Positions 8,811-21,884 are shown, numbered from the stretch's first letter. The stretch: DNA of 64,000 bases from Xylogone sp. PMI_703 (GCA_021399445.1 JAJTUQ010000004.1:6138001-6202000); one strand, 5' to 3'. The notes: generated by a model not told the origin, from the sequence alone. Numbers and translations are program-made.

Positions 8811-10256
8811 ATGAATGACTCAAGCAGAGTGCAATATAAGCTTCGATCAACACGAAGAGCATGCGACAGATGTTATACCGTCAAAGAGAAATGTGTCAAG
8901 CCCGCCGATAATGCTACTTGTACACGGTGTCGAAGATTGAATTTAGTCTGTCAAACCTTCCGGCCGGTGCGAAAAGCCGGTCGCAAGCCTTATCCTGATG
9001 AGCTTCCGTCGTCCAAGGTAGCCAGAAATGCACCAAGCAGCGTCCCACTAAAGGCCATCGCTCACCCTATCCAACCGGAAGATCGTATTAGCTCTACCCT
9101 ATTACGGAGTGACCCTAATCTTCTGCCTGCCGAGAAAACTCTCCTGCTCTTCTTACTGAGCGAACCAGACCATCTAGAACCTTATGTTGTAGGCCGCAGC
9201 TTCACGTATGCCGAACAGCGTTCACTTATAGCGTTGTTACCGACAGCATTTCCAATCCTGAAGGATGCCCTTCTTGCGTGTGCTGGGGTGTTGAAAAGGA
9301 GTCTTGGTGGTGACACATCGGAAGTCACCGAAGATATTAACCTTAGTCGTGCGTCATCCGCTATGCTATCCCTTCGTTCGTTGCTTGTAACAAATCAAAA
9401 AGAAGCTGCCGTCTGTCTGGCGCTGAGCAGGTTATTAACAACATTTATTTATTCGGCTGTTGGGGATGGTGCGAGGGAGGTATGCAGACACACCTTCACT
9501 ATGACTGGGCCTTATATGGACGTATTATGGGCAGACCCTAATACAGGGCCCTGGATTAACTACCTCTATCTCCTGGAGATAATGGAGTGCATCATTCATT
9601 GTAAAAGGCCTACATCCAAGTTCCAAGGGCCATATCTTCGGATTGTAGATCGTTATCTTGGTCTCAGTTTGCCCTTGTTGCCATACTATCACGAACTCTG
9701 CGTTGCCAGCCACCAGCTTCATACTATGCCAGATCATGGTATTGGAGCCCGCATCCTCACGAGGTTAGACTACATCGATAGAAAGGTGGAAGCATGGCAA
9801 CCATCCCAGCCTGGAGATTTTCTTCAAAGATTTGATTCTACCGAAGTTATCCATATGCTGGCTCAAGCCAAGGTATATCGGTTGGCTGCACTTCTCTTGA
9901 GCCATCGACTGCGATACAAGTTCGGTGAAGAAGATAGCTGTGCCGCTCAATGGTCTCAGGAAGTGATCATGGAATTGGAGTTGGCGTCTCACATTACAAA
10001 TCGGCCGGTCCACTACGTTGCTCTCCCATACATAATTGCCGCCGTAGAGATCACTGATACCCTATCCCAAGTGCAAGCTCTTGCAAAAGTGGATACGTAT
10101 GCGGACCATTTCATTCCAGTTGTAAAGGACCAAACAAAATCCTTTCTATTGAGAGTCTGGCGGGAAAGGGACACATTCGAGTCGTCTTCGTGGTTTAGTT
10201 GTATGTCTAAGCCCTGTGTGGTGCTACACGCTATTGATACAACACTGTTTTCCTAA
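8811..10256 (+). CDS. Zn2Cys6 (C6) fungal transcription factor
   Basis: Single exon, 481 aa from ATG 8811. The start was chosen because the DNA-binding cluster begins at residue 18, as is usual. Six cysteines at 18, 21, 28, 37, 40 and 47 give C-X2-C-X6-C-X8-C-X2-C-X6-C (ACDRCYTVKEKC, then CTRCRRLNLVC), which binds two zinc ions and contacts CGG half-sites. The next residues are basic (VRKAGRKPYP), a typical linker. The rest is a helical, Leu-rich region of the kind found in fungal regulators, with no further catalytic motif; I do not see a clear fungal-specific TF middle homology signature and do not claim it. It lies divergent from the amidase and 171 bp from the tail of the decayed sugar transporter, so a local catabolic role is plausible but inferred. 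Confidence 0.9.
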   Translation: MNDSSRVQYKLRSTRRACDRCYTVKEKCVKPADNATCTRCRRLNLVCQTFRPVRKAGRKPYPDELPSSKVARNAPSSVPLKAIAHPIQPEDRISSTLLRSDPNLLPAEKTLLLFLLSEPDHLEPYVVGRSFTYAEQRSLIALLPTAFPILKDALLACAGVLKRSLGGDTSEVTEDINLSRASSAMLSLRSLLVTNQKEAAVCLALSRLLTTFIYSAVGDGAREVCRHTFTMTGPYMDVLWADPNTGPWINYLYLLEIMECIIHCKRPTSKFQGPYLRIVDRYLGLSLPLLPYYHELCVASHQLHTMPDHGIGARILTRLDYIDRKVEAWQPSQPGDFLQRFDSTEVIHMLAQAKVYRLAALLLSHRLRYKFGEEDSCAAQWSQEVIMELELASHITNRPVHYVALPYIIAAVEITDTLSQVQALAKVDTYADHFIPVVKDQTKSFLLRVWRERDTFESSSWFSCMSKPCVVLHAIDTTLFS

Positions 10257-10427
10257 CTTAGAATTGTTCATCATTGAATATGTAGCAGTCTAATAGGAAA
10301 GCTGTCATAGAATGACCCATCTTTATGCTTCATCTTCCGCAATAATCTCCACAAATTTCAAACCCGTCCTTCCGCCTTGTTCCTTTATCTTCGCTAAGCG
10401 ATATATATCTACTTCTATACCTAGCTT

Positions 10428-11513
10428 TTATTTACTTTTAGGAACCACCCATAGTGAGTTAGTAAATAGATCATTCATTGCCTCAAGAGTAACGCCTTTA
10501 GTTTCTGGAAGGAAAAAAAATTAAAAAAACAGTGTATTTGTGACATCACAAACGATGAATAAGATATAATAACGCCATCCAATTGCAGCGAGTGCTACGC
10601 GTATAACCTGGCCGATCATTGTATTGAATGCAGAAGAGACCATTGTGGCGAGGGATATCCCTTTGACACGAGTTGCGGTTGAATATCTCGGCAGGAATAA
10701 TCCGTGACATTGCCCCGGATGCACTAGAGTAGTCAGACGTCTATCCGTATCTTAGGATATTATTTACATACCAGAAACAAAAATTGAATACCCATGTGCT
10801 TACGACTATAAAGGCCCAATGTGCAGCAGTATTGGAAGACGCTGGTGGATATGTTGCTAATAAGGCTGCACCAATGATGAAGGCGACGCCACAGGCAAGG
10901 TTGCCTCCACTCTGCAATGGACGTCGACCTACACGATCAATGGGGAAGAAAAATGTAGCCTGGGCAAGCTCTCCAAGAATGGGGTTGGAGTTTGATATAG
11001 AAGTGTTTGATGGGCGGAAATCCCAATTTGGGCAAATATGGCTGCAGAGAAGTATTGGATAGCTGATACACCTGTCATCTGGCAGAGGCTTGACATGCAC
11101 AGGCTAAAACAATTCGTCGAACATTCGACCGGGTTCGAAACAGCTCAGTATAAGTCTTAGCAGCATTCTGGTACTCGTTAGCAATTTATGATACCGCGAA
11201 TATTAGCATTGGAGATCTCGGCTTAAAACTGTGGAACGATTTCTATAAGAATTCTAATACCAAATCCAGCAAACAGGCAGCTGATATAGAGTATGAACAC
11301 ATTCTCTGCGGCAGTCTGTAGAATTCCACTAATCATAAAGAGCGCTGAGCCTAGAAGAAGGGCACCACCTCGTGTTAGCAGGTCACAGAACCCAACATCA
11401 AAAGCACCAAAGAATCCACCTTTGTTTGTCAGATATAGCAAGTTTCGGGAATAGATAGTACCTACCGGCCGTAAATAAGGCAACGATAGTGCCGCTTCTT
11501 GCTGTGGCAGCAT
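10428..11513 (-). pseudogene. MFS sugar transporter, decayed and truncated
   Basis: Pieces of one sugar porter lie in order on the minus strand. [11 protein letters not shown] and FFGAFDVGFCDLL with LLLGSALFMISGILQTAAENV (about 11,270-11,505) are separated by a probable intron. Then come IVPQF-stop-AEISNANIRGII (about 11,180-11,240), ELFRTRSNVRRIVLAC (about 11,105-11,160), TGVSAIQYFSAAIFAQIG, ATFFFPIDRVGRRPLQ, a GTATGT...TAG intron, and CASGAMSRIIPAEIFN. After that there is a 2-bp-type frame change near 10,680, TRVKGISLATMVSSAFNTMIGQ, an in-frame TAA near 10,521, and PETKGVTLEAMNDLF with a stop at 10,428. About 100 residues normally found between TM4 and the central loop are absent at about 11,180. 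The N-terminus is lost where retrotransposon sequence begins. Several independent lesions make it non-functional. Confidence 0.85.
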
Positions 11514-12108
11514 TCTACGATGGCCAAGAGTTCCTTCTCGTAGATATCGTAATTTAACTTAGCTGGAATAAACTTCTGGGAGTAGAAGGCTACTGGCCTC
11601 CAACGTCCTTTGTCATCTTTCTATGACAAAACTCTTCCTAACGCCTTATCCGAGGCGTCTGTTTCCAGTTGGTATGGTTTTTCGGGATCGGTATAGACCA
11701 GTATTTTGTCTTCATCATACTGATCTTTAACTTCTTGGAAAGTTCTTTCTTGCTTCTTCTCTCAGACGAAAAGTATATTTTTTTTCGTCAATTCTGTTAA
11801 AAGGCTAGCCTTTGCTGAATAGCTTGTTATATAGTATCTATAGTAATTAGTAAGTCTGTTGAATTGTTGGACTTCCTTGATTATTCTTAGAATAAGCTAT
11901 TTTTTAATAGTTTTCACTTTTTCCAGGTTTATTCAGAATTTTTTGTCCGAAATTATTTTATCTAGAAAATTTACTTCTGTTATATTAAACTAATATTTAA
12001 CCAGTTTATACTTTATATTATTATTGATTAATATTTTAAGTATAGTACGAATATACTATTTATATTCTTTTAACATTTTAGAATAGATCAGAATATTATT
12101 TAAATATA
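11514..12108 (-). pseudogene. C0 fragment: RNase H and RT thumb
   Basis: Read on the minus strand from 12,108 to 11,519 it gives the end of RT and the RNase H domain: FVWEKKQERTFQEVKD-like sequence (Trp codon now stop), YTDPEKPYQLETDASDKALG, then [20 protein letters not shown] ending in KELLAI. The 5-bp stretch 11,514-11,518 (tctac) could belong to either side of the junction with the transporter pseudogene. It resumes at 31,916 after copia A, with ATATT duplicated. Confidence 0.8.
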
Positions 12109-12340
12109 TTTGTTAAGATTATGATCATTATACTCATATTATAGAAGTGTTGGTTCACTAGGCATTACTGTATTGTAGGGTTGAATAAGCTTATATTAGC
12201 TTATACATTGTATACTTATACTTATATTCAGTATTTAAGGGGTTATACCCTTAAATAATCTCTTACTGGATTATTAGTTATTCTACTCTGATTATATAAT
12301 TACTGAGCGCTAGTATGCTCTGTTCCTATAATTCCTAACA
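12109..12340 (-). repeat. Copia A 3' LTR (232 bp)
   Basis: Begins tgttaagattatgatc and ends attcctaaca on the plus strand, so TG...CA termini are intact. Homologous to the LTRs at 31,686, 34,517 and 47,257. Confidence 0.9.
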
Positions 12341-15300
12341 CTTTTACTCAGATCATACAGGTGTTATAATATAACCTATATCAGTCTTATCTTGTCAATA
12401 TCACCTCTAATCGTTCTTATTATCTCTTAATTGTTCTTACTGTTATTAGACCAAGTAATTCTTTGAATTATATGAATATTGTCTTTTATAACAACTTTAT
12501 CATACTATTGATTACTATATCTGTTATAAGAATATAACTGATAATAATATATTTATACTCTTCTAGGTCATAGATATAATAATAATAAATATTAATATAT
12601 TTTGATTACTTATGAAAATGTAAATTTTTTACTAACGTAAATACACTTTGATTATCTTTTAATATTTGTACAATTATCAGGTTTAACTTAATATATTAAA
12701 AGAATCTTATATCATAAAGTATTTAAGTAATCCATTAACTTTACTTAACATACATTAACATTATAATATATTCTAATTTAATACTTAAAGTTATTATTAA
12801 ACATTATTTCTTACTCCCCCAGGAAACAAACTTTTCATAAAGTATAATTATATTTCCTGAAATACTTTTTTAGTCAATCTTGTCTCTTACTCAATTTATA
12901 TCTAAATACATAACTAATGTAAAATTACCAACTTGTCTATTGTCATCATTACTTTAATATGATGATTGGTTGACTTGAATTAGAGTTAGTCTATAACAAA
13001 TATATTGTTTGATCATTGATCTAACATATCTCAAGAGTTCTTTTACAGTACTAGCATAATACTCTCCAGGATTATTCATATATTAATTAAGTTTATCTAA
13101 AATGAATATGATATCTAGTCTAATGTTTATCATTATATATATCAAGTTTCTTATATATTCTTGATACTCAGTCAAGTTTGCTTTCTTGTCAAAGTCTGAA
13201 GTCAGGTATAACTTGTTATAACTAAAGATTAATATTAACTTTGATTTATACTTTTCTTAAGTTATTCTATATTAATTCAAAATATTATCCAGATATTATT
13301 TTTGATTTAAGAATAATGTTTTTTTTTTTTAATTCTTAATAATACAAATACCAAGAATTATTTGAATTTTCTTTAAGTTCTTAATATAAAATTAATTTAT
13401 TAATATTTTTTTAAACTATTTTAATTCTTGTACTCTTGATATAATAATAATGATGTTATTCACGTAAATAAGTAATATGATTTTGTGTTTTTTATGAATA
13501 TAAAAGTAAAAGTTAATTAAGCTTTGGACAAATCTAATTTTAATAAAATAACTCTTGTAAAATAAGTTTTAGTCTTATATAGATTATTTTAACTTATATA
13601 AACTTTATAAGATATATAATATATATTTATTCTTTAACTTGAGTATTCTGTTTAATTAAAACAAAAAGATTTATTTTTATAAATATGATTTAGTAAAAAT
13701 ATTCTTTATGTCATATAAATAATATTTAAGGTTTTCCGCTGTAATAATGATTATAAATATTTAAAGAGTATTTATTTTAATTATAAGTATAAATGTTTTA
13801 ATGAAATCTTGTTTATATTTCTAAAAGAAATCTTGAATAATTAGTCTTACTTTGAACCTGTTTAATATTTTGTCAGAGTTTGTTTTAATAATAAATATTC
13901 ATTTAGTGAAGACTAAGTTTACTTTTTCCAAGGATATTTCTTCTTTTTATATGTTATTTTATTATAATAATATGATTTCTTTATTAATTGTTTTTTTTTA
14001 TTTTTGACTATATTTATAATCTGAAATAACTTTTTTGTACATTATTAAAATGATAATATCTAGATTTGTTATTAAACTAGTTAAAGTTATCTTGTCTGGG
14101 TCTTGGTAATCTTAATCTTTTAGTATTATAAGTATAACTTTAATTATCTTAGTAAAATAGTCTTTATTATCAGAGTTATTAAGTTTTTATTGTTTTCGAA
14201 AATTATATTTTATTTTTATAAATTTTGGTAATATTTAATTTTTTTTGTTAGACAAATAAAATTCGATAAATAATGTTATATTAACATTAGGTAATAAATT
14301 ATAATTCTTGGCTTAAGCTTAAGATTAATCTTTAATTTTATTTTCTTTATCTCTTTCATCTTTTCCTGGATAGGACATATTCACATTTAGATCATTTGCA
14401 TTTTCCTGATCATATTGACAGTTAACTAGGCTAGTTAAATCATTATATATTATTACTAGATTTGTAATAGACAAAATCATAATTTCGAAGTTATTTAAGT
14501 TTTTCGGATCTAGGAATAATATAGACTTAATGATTTCATTTTGTAGTTAACCTCTTGGTTTATGAATTACTAGTTCGTTCTTTATTCTTTGAAGATTATC
14601 TGTCCAAAATTTTAAATTAATTATTTTACTTTAAATATTTTCATAAAAGTTAATATAGTTTGATTTGATAATATAACTTTTGTCTGATGTATAAATTTTA
14701 TATTATTTAGTCATATTTGGATTATATTCTATAAATATTATAATTTGTCCATAGTTTATAAGTTTATTTTTTCTTGATTTTTTTAAGTATTTTTTTCGGT
14801 TAATATATAATATATATTTATATCTAAAAATTCTAATATAATTAATGTTTAAGATTTTTCTAGTGAATGCCTAGTATAGGCTAATAACTTTATTATTAAT
14901 TATTGGGCTAGATATTGTTCAGTTTCTTAAGTATATATTTGTTTCAATAATATAATTTTAGAATTCAAGTAATAAGTTAGCTTTCTTCAGTAATACTTAA
15001 GTATTTATTATAATTGTTTAGATTACTTGTTTAACTAAATTATTCTGGTTTGACTTATATTTTATTATTATTTTTGCCCGAATCTTGATTAAAGTATTCT
15101 ATTCATTTAATAATAATAATAATTCCGAGGTATTATCAGTTTTAATAATCTTGACTTTTTTCTCTGTCTTATATTTTACTTAGATCTTTTATGTCTTGAG
15201 CTTTTCGACTAAATGTACTCTTGTCTTTGTAAGAATATTCTAAATATAACAAATAATATTATTAATAATTTAAATAAAGTATTGATTTTCTTTTATTAAT

Positions 15301-15398
15301 AATAAGAATAATCTATATATATCTATATAAATTAATATAAGCTTTTTACTTTTTTATTTACTTAACATTTTATTAACATAATCTTTTATTTTAATAAA
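12341..15398 (-). pseudogene. Copia A RNase H, RT and integrase (3' part of pol)
   Basis: Collinear with 44,230-47,256 of copia D in reverse. The end next to the LTR is the copia RNase H tail (histidine and YIYDL-type motif, then TVRTVKRQ-like sequence). RT and the integrase core follow towards 15,398. Dozens of stops. The reading is interrupted at 15,398 by gypsy B and resumes at 22,253. Confidence 0.75.
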
Positions 15399-15761
15399 TG
15401 TTACGAACCTAAGTCTTTACCTAGGTCTTATAAGATGTATAAGTATATACTAAGTCGTAAAGGAATTAATAAGAACTCAGGGATCAGTGTAATATAGTAT
15501 ATAATCATAACTATAATTATATAGGTAATAATCTATATTATAAGTTAAGTATAAAGTTTTTATCTAAATAATTATCTGGTTTATATATTTAATGAAATAT
15601 ATCAAGACTTCTTGAACTTCCTAGGTTCTTTAGGTCTATAAACTCCTTGGACTCTTTAGGTCCCTTGGGTTTATTATGTAACTTAAGGTAATATCAAGTT
15701 CTTTGTATAACCTTTGTTACTGAGCCTCAGGCTTGACCTTATTTGTATGTAGTTTATGACA
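15399..15761 (-). repeat. Gypsy B 3' LTR (363 bp)
   Basis: TG...CA termini (tgttacgaacc ... tttatgaca). More heavily AT-converted than its partner at 21,885: many c-to-t and g-to-a differences by eye. Confidence 0.92.
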
Positions 15762-15851
15762 TTATCTCCTTTTTAGTTTAACTTTGTCCTAAAGTTTAAA
15801 GTTAAGGTAAGAATAATCTTATTATTCTTTAGACCTTTCTTCCTTTTTATC

Positions 15852-16472
15852 ATATTACCCAAACGTCCACATTCTGAAAAAGGTAAAATAGTAAAAAGAA
15901 GGAAATCACGAAAATACCAAAAAGTCATAAATCTTTCAGTCCATATTTGGACTTATAAAGTCAAAATGTCTTTTTGTACATTTTATGCCTATAATAATAA
16001 AGTTTACAGGATAATTCCTGAGTCAAATCATTATAACGAATACATCTTACGCCAGTAGACATACAATAGTAAAGATATCTCTATGACTTCCTGAGACACT
16101 TTAGATCAAGAGAAAGTCTGTCTTAAGGCTAAAGAGGAGAAGGCTACTTAGGCTATAGCCAAAAATGTTACTTACTTTACTCATTTAAGAAAATAAAGAA
16201 AATTTTTACAAAAACATACTAAAGAAATGATTCGTCGTAGTTTGAAAACTTTAGATAAGTTGGACATTACCGAAGAGAAAAAATGTATTAAACAAAAAAC
16301 TTTTGACCATATAGTCATAATTTCCTTGGACAACCTTATCTTCTCGAACTCTTAGATTAACGATCTCTTTAAGACCTCTGATCAGATTTCTTATTCTGGT
16401 GATTTAATGTTAGATAATCTAGCCTGGCATGTCTGGTTTTAAACTCCTGAATCTTTCGCTGAACATTCTTGA
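15852..16472 (+). pseudogene. Antisense accessory ORF of gypsy B (unknown function)
   Basis: Lies between the chromodomain end and the 3' LTR, on the strand opposite to gag-pol. From ATA 15,852 (former ATG, followed by LPKRPHSEKGK) to TGA 16,470-16,472 one frame of 206 codons can be read, interrupted only by stops at likely former Gln/Trp codons. Segments shared with the C-family copies are KVKMSFC followed by YRIIP, YNEYI, a Lys/Glu-rich coiled-coil-like middle, and EMIRRSLKTLDKLDITEEK. The last codons overlap the chromodomain tail to tail. No known domain recognised. Frame conservation between families argues that it was a gene. Confidence 0.6.
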
Positions 16473-19400
16473 ATTCTTCCATTAATTCTTAAGTATTTTC
16501 TGATTCTGGGTATTTTTTCTATTTAATCAGATACTAAACTTTTTTCCTGAAAATCTTCTGTCCTTCTATACTTTCCACTTTGTATTCCTTTTCTGGGTTT
16601 AGATTTTCTGTTTCTAAATACATAATTACTGATATTTCTAGTAATACTTGTTTTAGTATAACAACATAGAATACTAAGTACATTTTAGTGTTCTTGGGTA
16701 ATTTTAGCTTATACATTACTTGTCTTAATATTTTATCGATTTTTAGTAATCTTATCTTCTTAAAATCCAGTGATTTACTTAATTTTTTAGTTTTAATAAA
16801 TTTTCGTAAAAGATATACTTTATCCTTTTTCTTAAATATAAGTTTTATTTTATATTATTTATTATAATATTTTTTTATTCTTTCCTTGACTTCTTCCAGG
16901 TTCTGTTATATAACTGCTTATGTTTCCTTGATGAGCTTAACTCTTTCTTTTATTGTTATTATTATGTTAAATATCTTTTTCCACAAATATGTCATATTTA
17001 TTTTTTTTCCAAAATTTATATAATAAAGTAATACTTATGTATTATTGTACCTTACTCTATTATATGTATATTATGCTATAAGTAATAGTTTAACCTAATT
17101 ATCTTGTAAGTAATTAACATATGTCCTGAGGTATTACTTGAATGTCTAAATTAGTCTTTTAATGTCTTTGTCAGTCTATACTTATCTTTTAATAATTATT
17201 TTAGTTTTGGTTTTTATTATAATAATAAATACTTACCAAAACTTTGATACAAATAATTTATCTCTGTTAAAAATGATTTTTTTTAAGAATCCGAATATTA
17301 TAAATACTTTGCTCATAAGTATATCTGTTAACTGTTCTATTGTATAAGTATCTTTTTATAATATAAAGATTTTATATTTGGTTAACCTGTCCATGACTAT
17401 TAATACTCCGTTGTAAATCTCGTTATCTATGTCTAATAACAATAATAAGTCTATTATGAAGTTTATTGTTATTAATTCTTATAGTCCTTTTAATACTTCT
17501 AACAGTTATAATAATCTATGTATAATTCTTTGTATTAGTTTTGTTTTATAGTATATATTATATACTTTGACGACTTTTTATATCATTTTCCGTAACTTAA
17601 GTATATAGAATTCTGGGCTGAGAAGTTTATGCATTTTGGCGATTCCTTGATGTCCATACAGTAATGAATTATACATATACCTGACAAACTTCTTAATTAA
17701 GGATTATAGTATATAGATTTTTTTGTTACAAAACTATATTCTTAGTTCTTCAATAAATTTTTCTCATTTGTCGTCTATATTTAACTCTTAGAATAAAGCC
17801 TTAACTTCTTTAACTTTATGTTTGATAGCCTAAATTATTTTCTTCGTCCATTCCATATTAAATTCTTAATTTTCAGTCTCCTGGGCTAGATGATTATATA
17901 TTAATGTTTTATCTTTTTCTTCTTTGAAGATAGTCTTAGTTTTCGGCTTTGCCTTTTCTATGTAGTTTAGTCTTTTATTAAATATATTTACTTTAGCATT
18001 TTCAGTTCTTTTGATATATCTTATCTTGAAGTTATATTATATAAGTTTTTCTGACTATCTGGCCTGTCTAACGTTCAAGATCTTAGTACTAATGAAATAT
18101 CTTAGATTATAATAATCTGTAAGTACTTTCACTTCTGATCCTAGGAAGTATATTCTCCAGGTCTTGAATATATCTATAATAATTAATAATTTCTTGTCAT
18201 AAATGTTATAATTTCTTTCTGCTGGGATGAACTTTCTTGAGTAAAAAGCTATTATTCTTCATCTTCCGTTAAGATACAGTTGACTTAAAGCTGTTCTTAA
18301 TACTTTGTTCAATGTATTTACTTTGATTCTCGTTAATAGTCTTGCTTAGAATATTGCCAAGATTACTCTTTCATCGAACTAGTCTTTGAGTTTCTGCTAC
18401 ACTTCTTGTTCCTTTCTTTCAAACTTAAATTCTTAGTCTTTCTTGGTTAAATCATCTAGCAGTACTACAATGTCCGAGAACTTGTGGACATATTTCCTGT
18501 AGAAGTTATATAATCTTTTGAATACTTAAATATCTTTAACATTTTTTGGTTTAAGTTATTCTTTAATATTAACCACTTTCTGTAAGTCTATTCAAAATCT
18601 TTTTTTTGACATTATATATCCTAGGAATTTGACTTCCGTCTGATGGAATAAACACTTTTATAATTAGTATTATATATCGTTGTTTAACAAGATTCGTAAA
18701 ACCTTTTCTATATACTTTTAATGTTTTTTTAATATTTTGGAATATATCAGTAAATTATCGATATATACTATAACAAATATATCCAAGTATAGTATAAATA
18801 TATGATTTATTATCTTTTGGAACGTTACAGATAAGTTAATAAGTTTTATTAACAGGACTAAATATTTGAACAGTCTATAGTATGTTCTGAATATTGTTTT
18901 CCATTTATCGTTTTCTGTGATTTTAACTAAATAAAATTCTGTCCAGAAATTTAACTTCGTGAAATATTTAGTACTTATTAATCTTTCTTGAAGATCCAAT
19001 ATAAATAGTATTAAATATTAATCCTTAATAATGATGTTATTTAGTCCTCGGTAATCTATGACTATTCGTTATTTCTTTGGTCCTTTCTTTAGTATATATA
19101 TTACTAATACCTTACAAAGTGTTTTAGAAGATCTGATATGTCCTTTTGTTAATAACCAATCCAGTTCTTCTTGTAAAACTTGTTGTTATTCTTTGTTCAT
19201 TATATATAACCAGTAATATAATAAGTTAGTTCTTTTCTTTAATCATATATAATAATCTTAAGGTTTCCTCAGTAATAATGTTTTTGTGTTTGATAGTTCT
19301 TTGAACAGTTTTTGATACTTCTGATACTTTGTAAGTAACACTAATATCGTTTCTGTATTGTTGACTTGTGTTAATGGGTTGGTTAATCATAAATCTTTTT

Positions 19401-21813
19401 CTTTGCCAAATCTCATCACTTGTCCTATTTCTTAGTTTATTTATAAGTTATGTTTTTTGAATTATAACATTTTTACAATTACTTTATACTTACTTAGATA
19501 TAATATATTGAATACAATTTCTGTTATTTCTTTGAATATCTTTATCATTAACGGTTTAGTTTTTATTTTTACTTGAGAAGAGGTACTTAATCTATTTATT
19601 ATTCTAATAAGATAACTTCTTCTTTTAACCCTGGTATTCAGTCCTAAACAGGTAACTGCTTCAGACATAATAAGATTAATCATGTTACTATTATCAAATA
19701 TTACTGTTAGGTCTTGTCCTTTCAGTTTGATAAGTATTGTCATAAGAGAATTTCCAAAAATTATGTTCGTTTCGACATATTCCTCCTTGTTGTCATCTTC
19801 GTGCCACAGATCAATTGTTTCGTCAAACTTGTACTGTTTTCCTATCTTATAACTTTAATATGATATGTGTTATTTATAATAGAACTTCTCTTCATCAGGT
19901 ATAACTTTAGTCTATATAATCTCAAGTTTTGTTTTTATTCATACTATTTATATGTCCAGGAGATTTTTTTATACTGATAACTTTATAGTCAATGATATAG
20001 TGATATATAGTACTTCTGATTGTAACAGGTTCAAACTTAAGTAATGATGAGATCTGGACATGGCCTTTATGATTATTCTGAAGTCTGTGATTTCGTTCTC
20101 AGTTGGATATGGTTCCATCCATCACTACTGGCGTTTTACTATAAACTATATTTTATATTAACTTTTCGAGGTTTTCTTGATTTCTTTGAGTATTATTCTT
20201 TTGCTTACCTCTGAAGCTCCGGTGTACTCGTTGATCTTTTATAAACTTTGTGATTTCTTAATCATAGGTACTGCCTTAGGCTTTTTGCCTTTGTTGACTT
20301 GGCTAGGACTTAGTTCTGATAATGTTTCAAATCATTTTTTTACTTTTTTCGGTATATCTCTTATAATATTTTTTAATGCCTTGGTCAGCGTTTTTGGTAT
20401 TTGTTTTTATTCAAATACTTCTTGAATGAATTCTGGAGCTAGAGTCATTTTGTTGTTTAGATTTTCTTTGATCCGTATTCTGAAAAATGCTTCCTTAAAG
20501 TCTAATATACTAGAAAGTGATGACTTGATCTTTTCTGTTGAAGTGTTGTTGTATATCTCCGGGTTATTACTCTCCTGTTCTTCTTCCAAGTTGTCCTTCG
20601 TGGAAGTTTCTCTTTCCGTTTTACATATAAGATACTTATGCAGGATTTGGCTTACCGACAAGTCTTTGTCGTTTTCTGGTCAAGTTTCTGAGCTGGCAGA
20701 GGATATGGCCTCCTTCATTACTTGTCATTCTGCTTTAGCCTCTGCTTTAGTCTCTGTTTCTGCAAACGCTTCTTCTTCTTCCGGGGTGATTATTATATTG
20801 ACCTCCGCGAATATTACTTTTTTACTTTTTCCTTTATACTCGGACTTTTACTTCGTCTCTTCTGTATTATTAGTCTGTCTGCCCTTAAGCTTGCCGTTTT
20901 TGCTATGTTTATGAGTTATATGACTAAGTAAGTAATACTTGAAACATAAGTTCTTTTCTCTATATTTTTTCTTTTGTTTCAGTATTAAATTGTACTTTCC
21001 TCCTTTCTTGGAGTCTTTTTTGAAAGTTGTATTTACTTCTTAGTTTATGGCATCAAAGTCTTTCTTAGATTTCTTTCTTTTTCCTTCGGAGCTTTACTTC
21101 TTGTTATTCTAGCCTGTTGTTCTATCCTTTTTTATCTGACGTCTTTCTCATTAATAGTTATCTATCTTAGTAACTTTTTTTATGAGTTTTTTTAAACTTC
21201 CTGGAGCTAGCCTTAGCCAAGTTATCTTGTTTATTATTGTATTCTTAAGACTTTTCTTGTAATAGTACATCAGGACTTCATCGTTTTAGTCTACTTGAAA
21301 GGTTAATATACAGAACTTTATATTATAATTTTGTACTAATTCTGCTTACTTGAGTCTATCCAACTGTTTAGAAGCTTCTTGTTTCTTATTCATGCTATTG
21401 AATAGTTTATCTATTTCGTCTTAGAAATTGCTCAGACTTCTAAATAAGTTAGTCGTTTCTTGCTATCTGTTCTTCTTTTTCTCGATAATGTTATAAAAGT
21501 TCTTTATGTATAACAGCAAAAGTTTGAATATATCTTTTTCCAGGTATATAATAACTTAGAATATATAATTTTATTTACTTCTGAATATAACTTCATTAAA
21601 TTTTAAGAACAAACAAACTTACATCTTGAAAGTTTTATATTTAGATCTATTTTCGTTAAATTTAGCTAGCATGGCCACCTTAAGTAATTTAAACAGTAAA
21701 ATGATTCGTGGGAATTCTTGTTTTTTATTGTTATCACTGTCTGATAAAGGTAAGTTTGTTGTAGGTCCAGGACCCAGTACAAGGTCTAGCACTGTCTGCT
21801 CTATCCTTGACAT
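16430..21813 (-). pseudogene. Gypsy B gag-pol with chromodomain
   Basis: Gag starts at ATG 21,813 (MSRIEQTVLDLVLGPGPTTN). A second gag/linker stretch is open at 20,407-20,661. Retropepsin-like sequence is at 19,462-19,743 (PIKLKGQDLTVI-type, with the catalytic DSG/DTG region now FDNSN). RT is at 18,718-18,999 (YFTKLNF, then VYIDNLLIYSK, where the active-site YxDD has become YIDN). RNase H and zinc-binding integrase follow. The C-terminus at about 16,430-16,716 is a chromodomain: EYKVESI, YLIK-stop-KKYPESENT and KIQEFK. Such chromodomains direct chromoviruses to heterochromatin. Gag and pol appear to be one long frame, but stops prevent proof. Not functional. Confidence 0.82.
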
Positions 21814-21884
21814 AAGGCCTGCTTACTAGTTTACTATAGCATTTGGGGTACTCGATCTTAATCTCTTTAAGAAGATACTCAAAG

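Noticed and set aside
20177..20931. Hydrophobic plus-strand frames that look like membrane proteins
   Set aside because: Antisense of the Glu/Lys-rich gag region of gypsy B; hydrophobicity is a complement artefact. Unlike the 15,852-16,472 frame, no conservation in other elements was seen.
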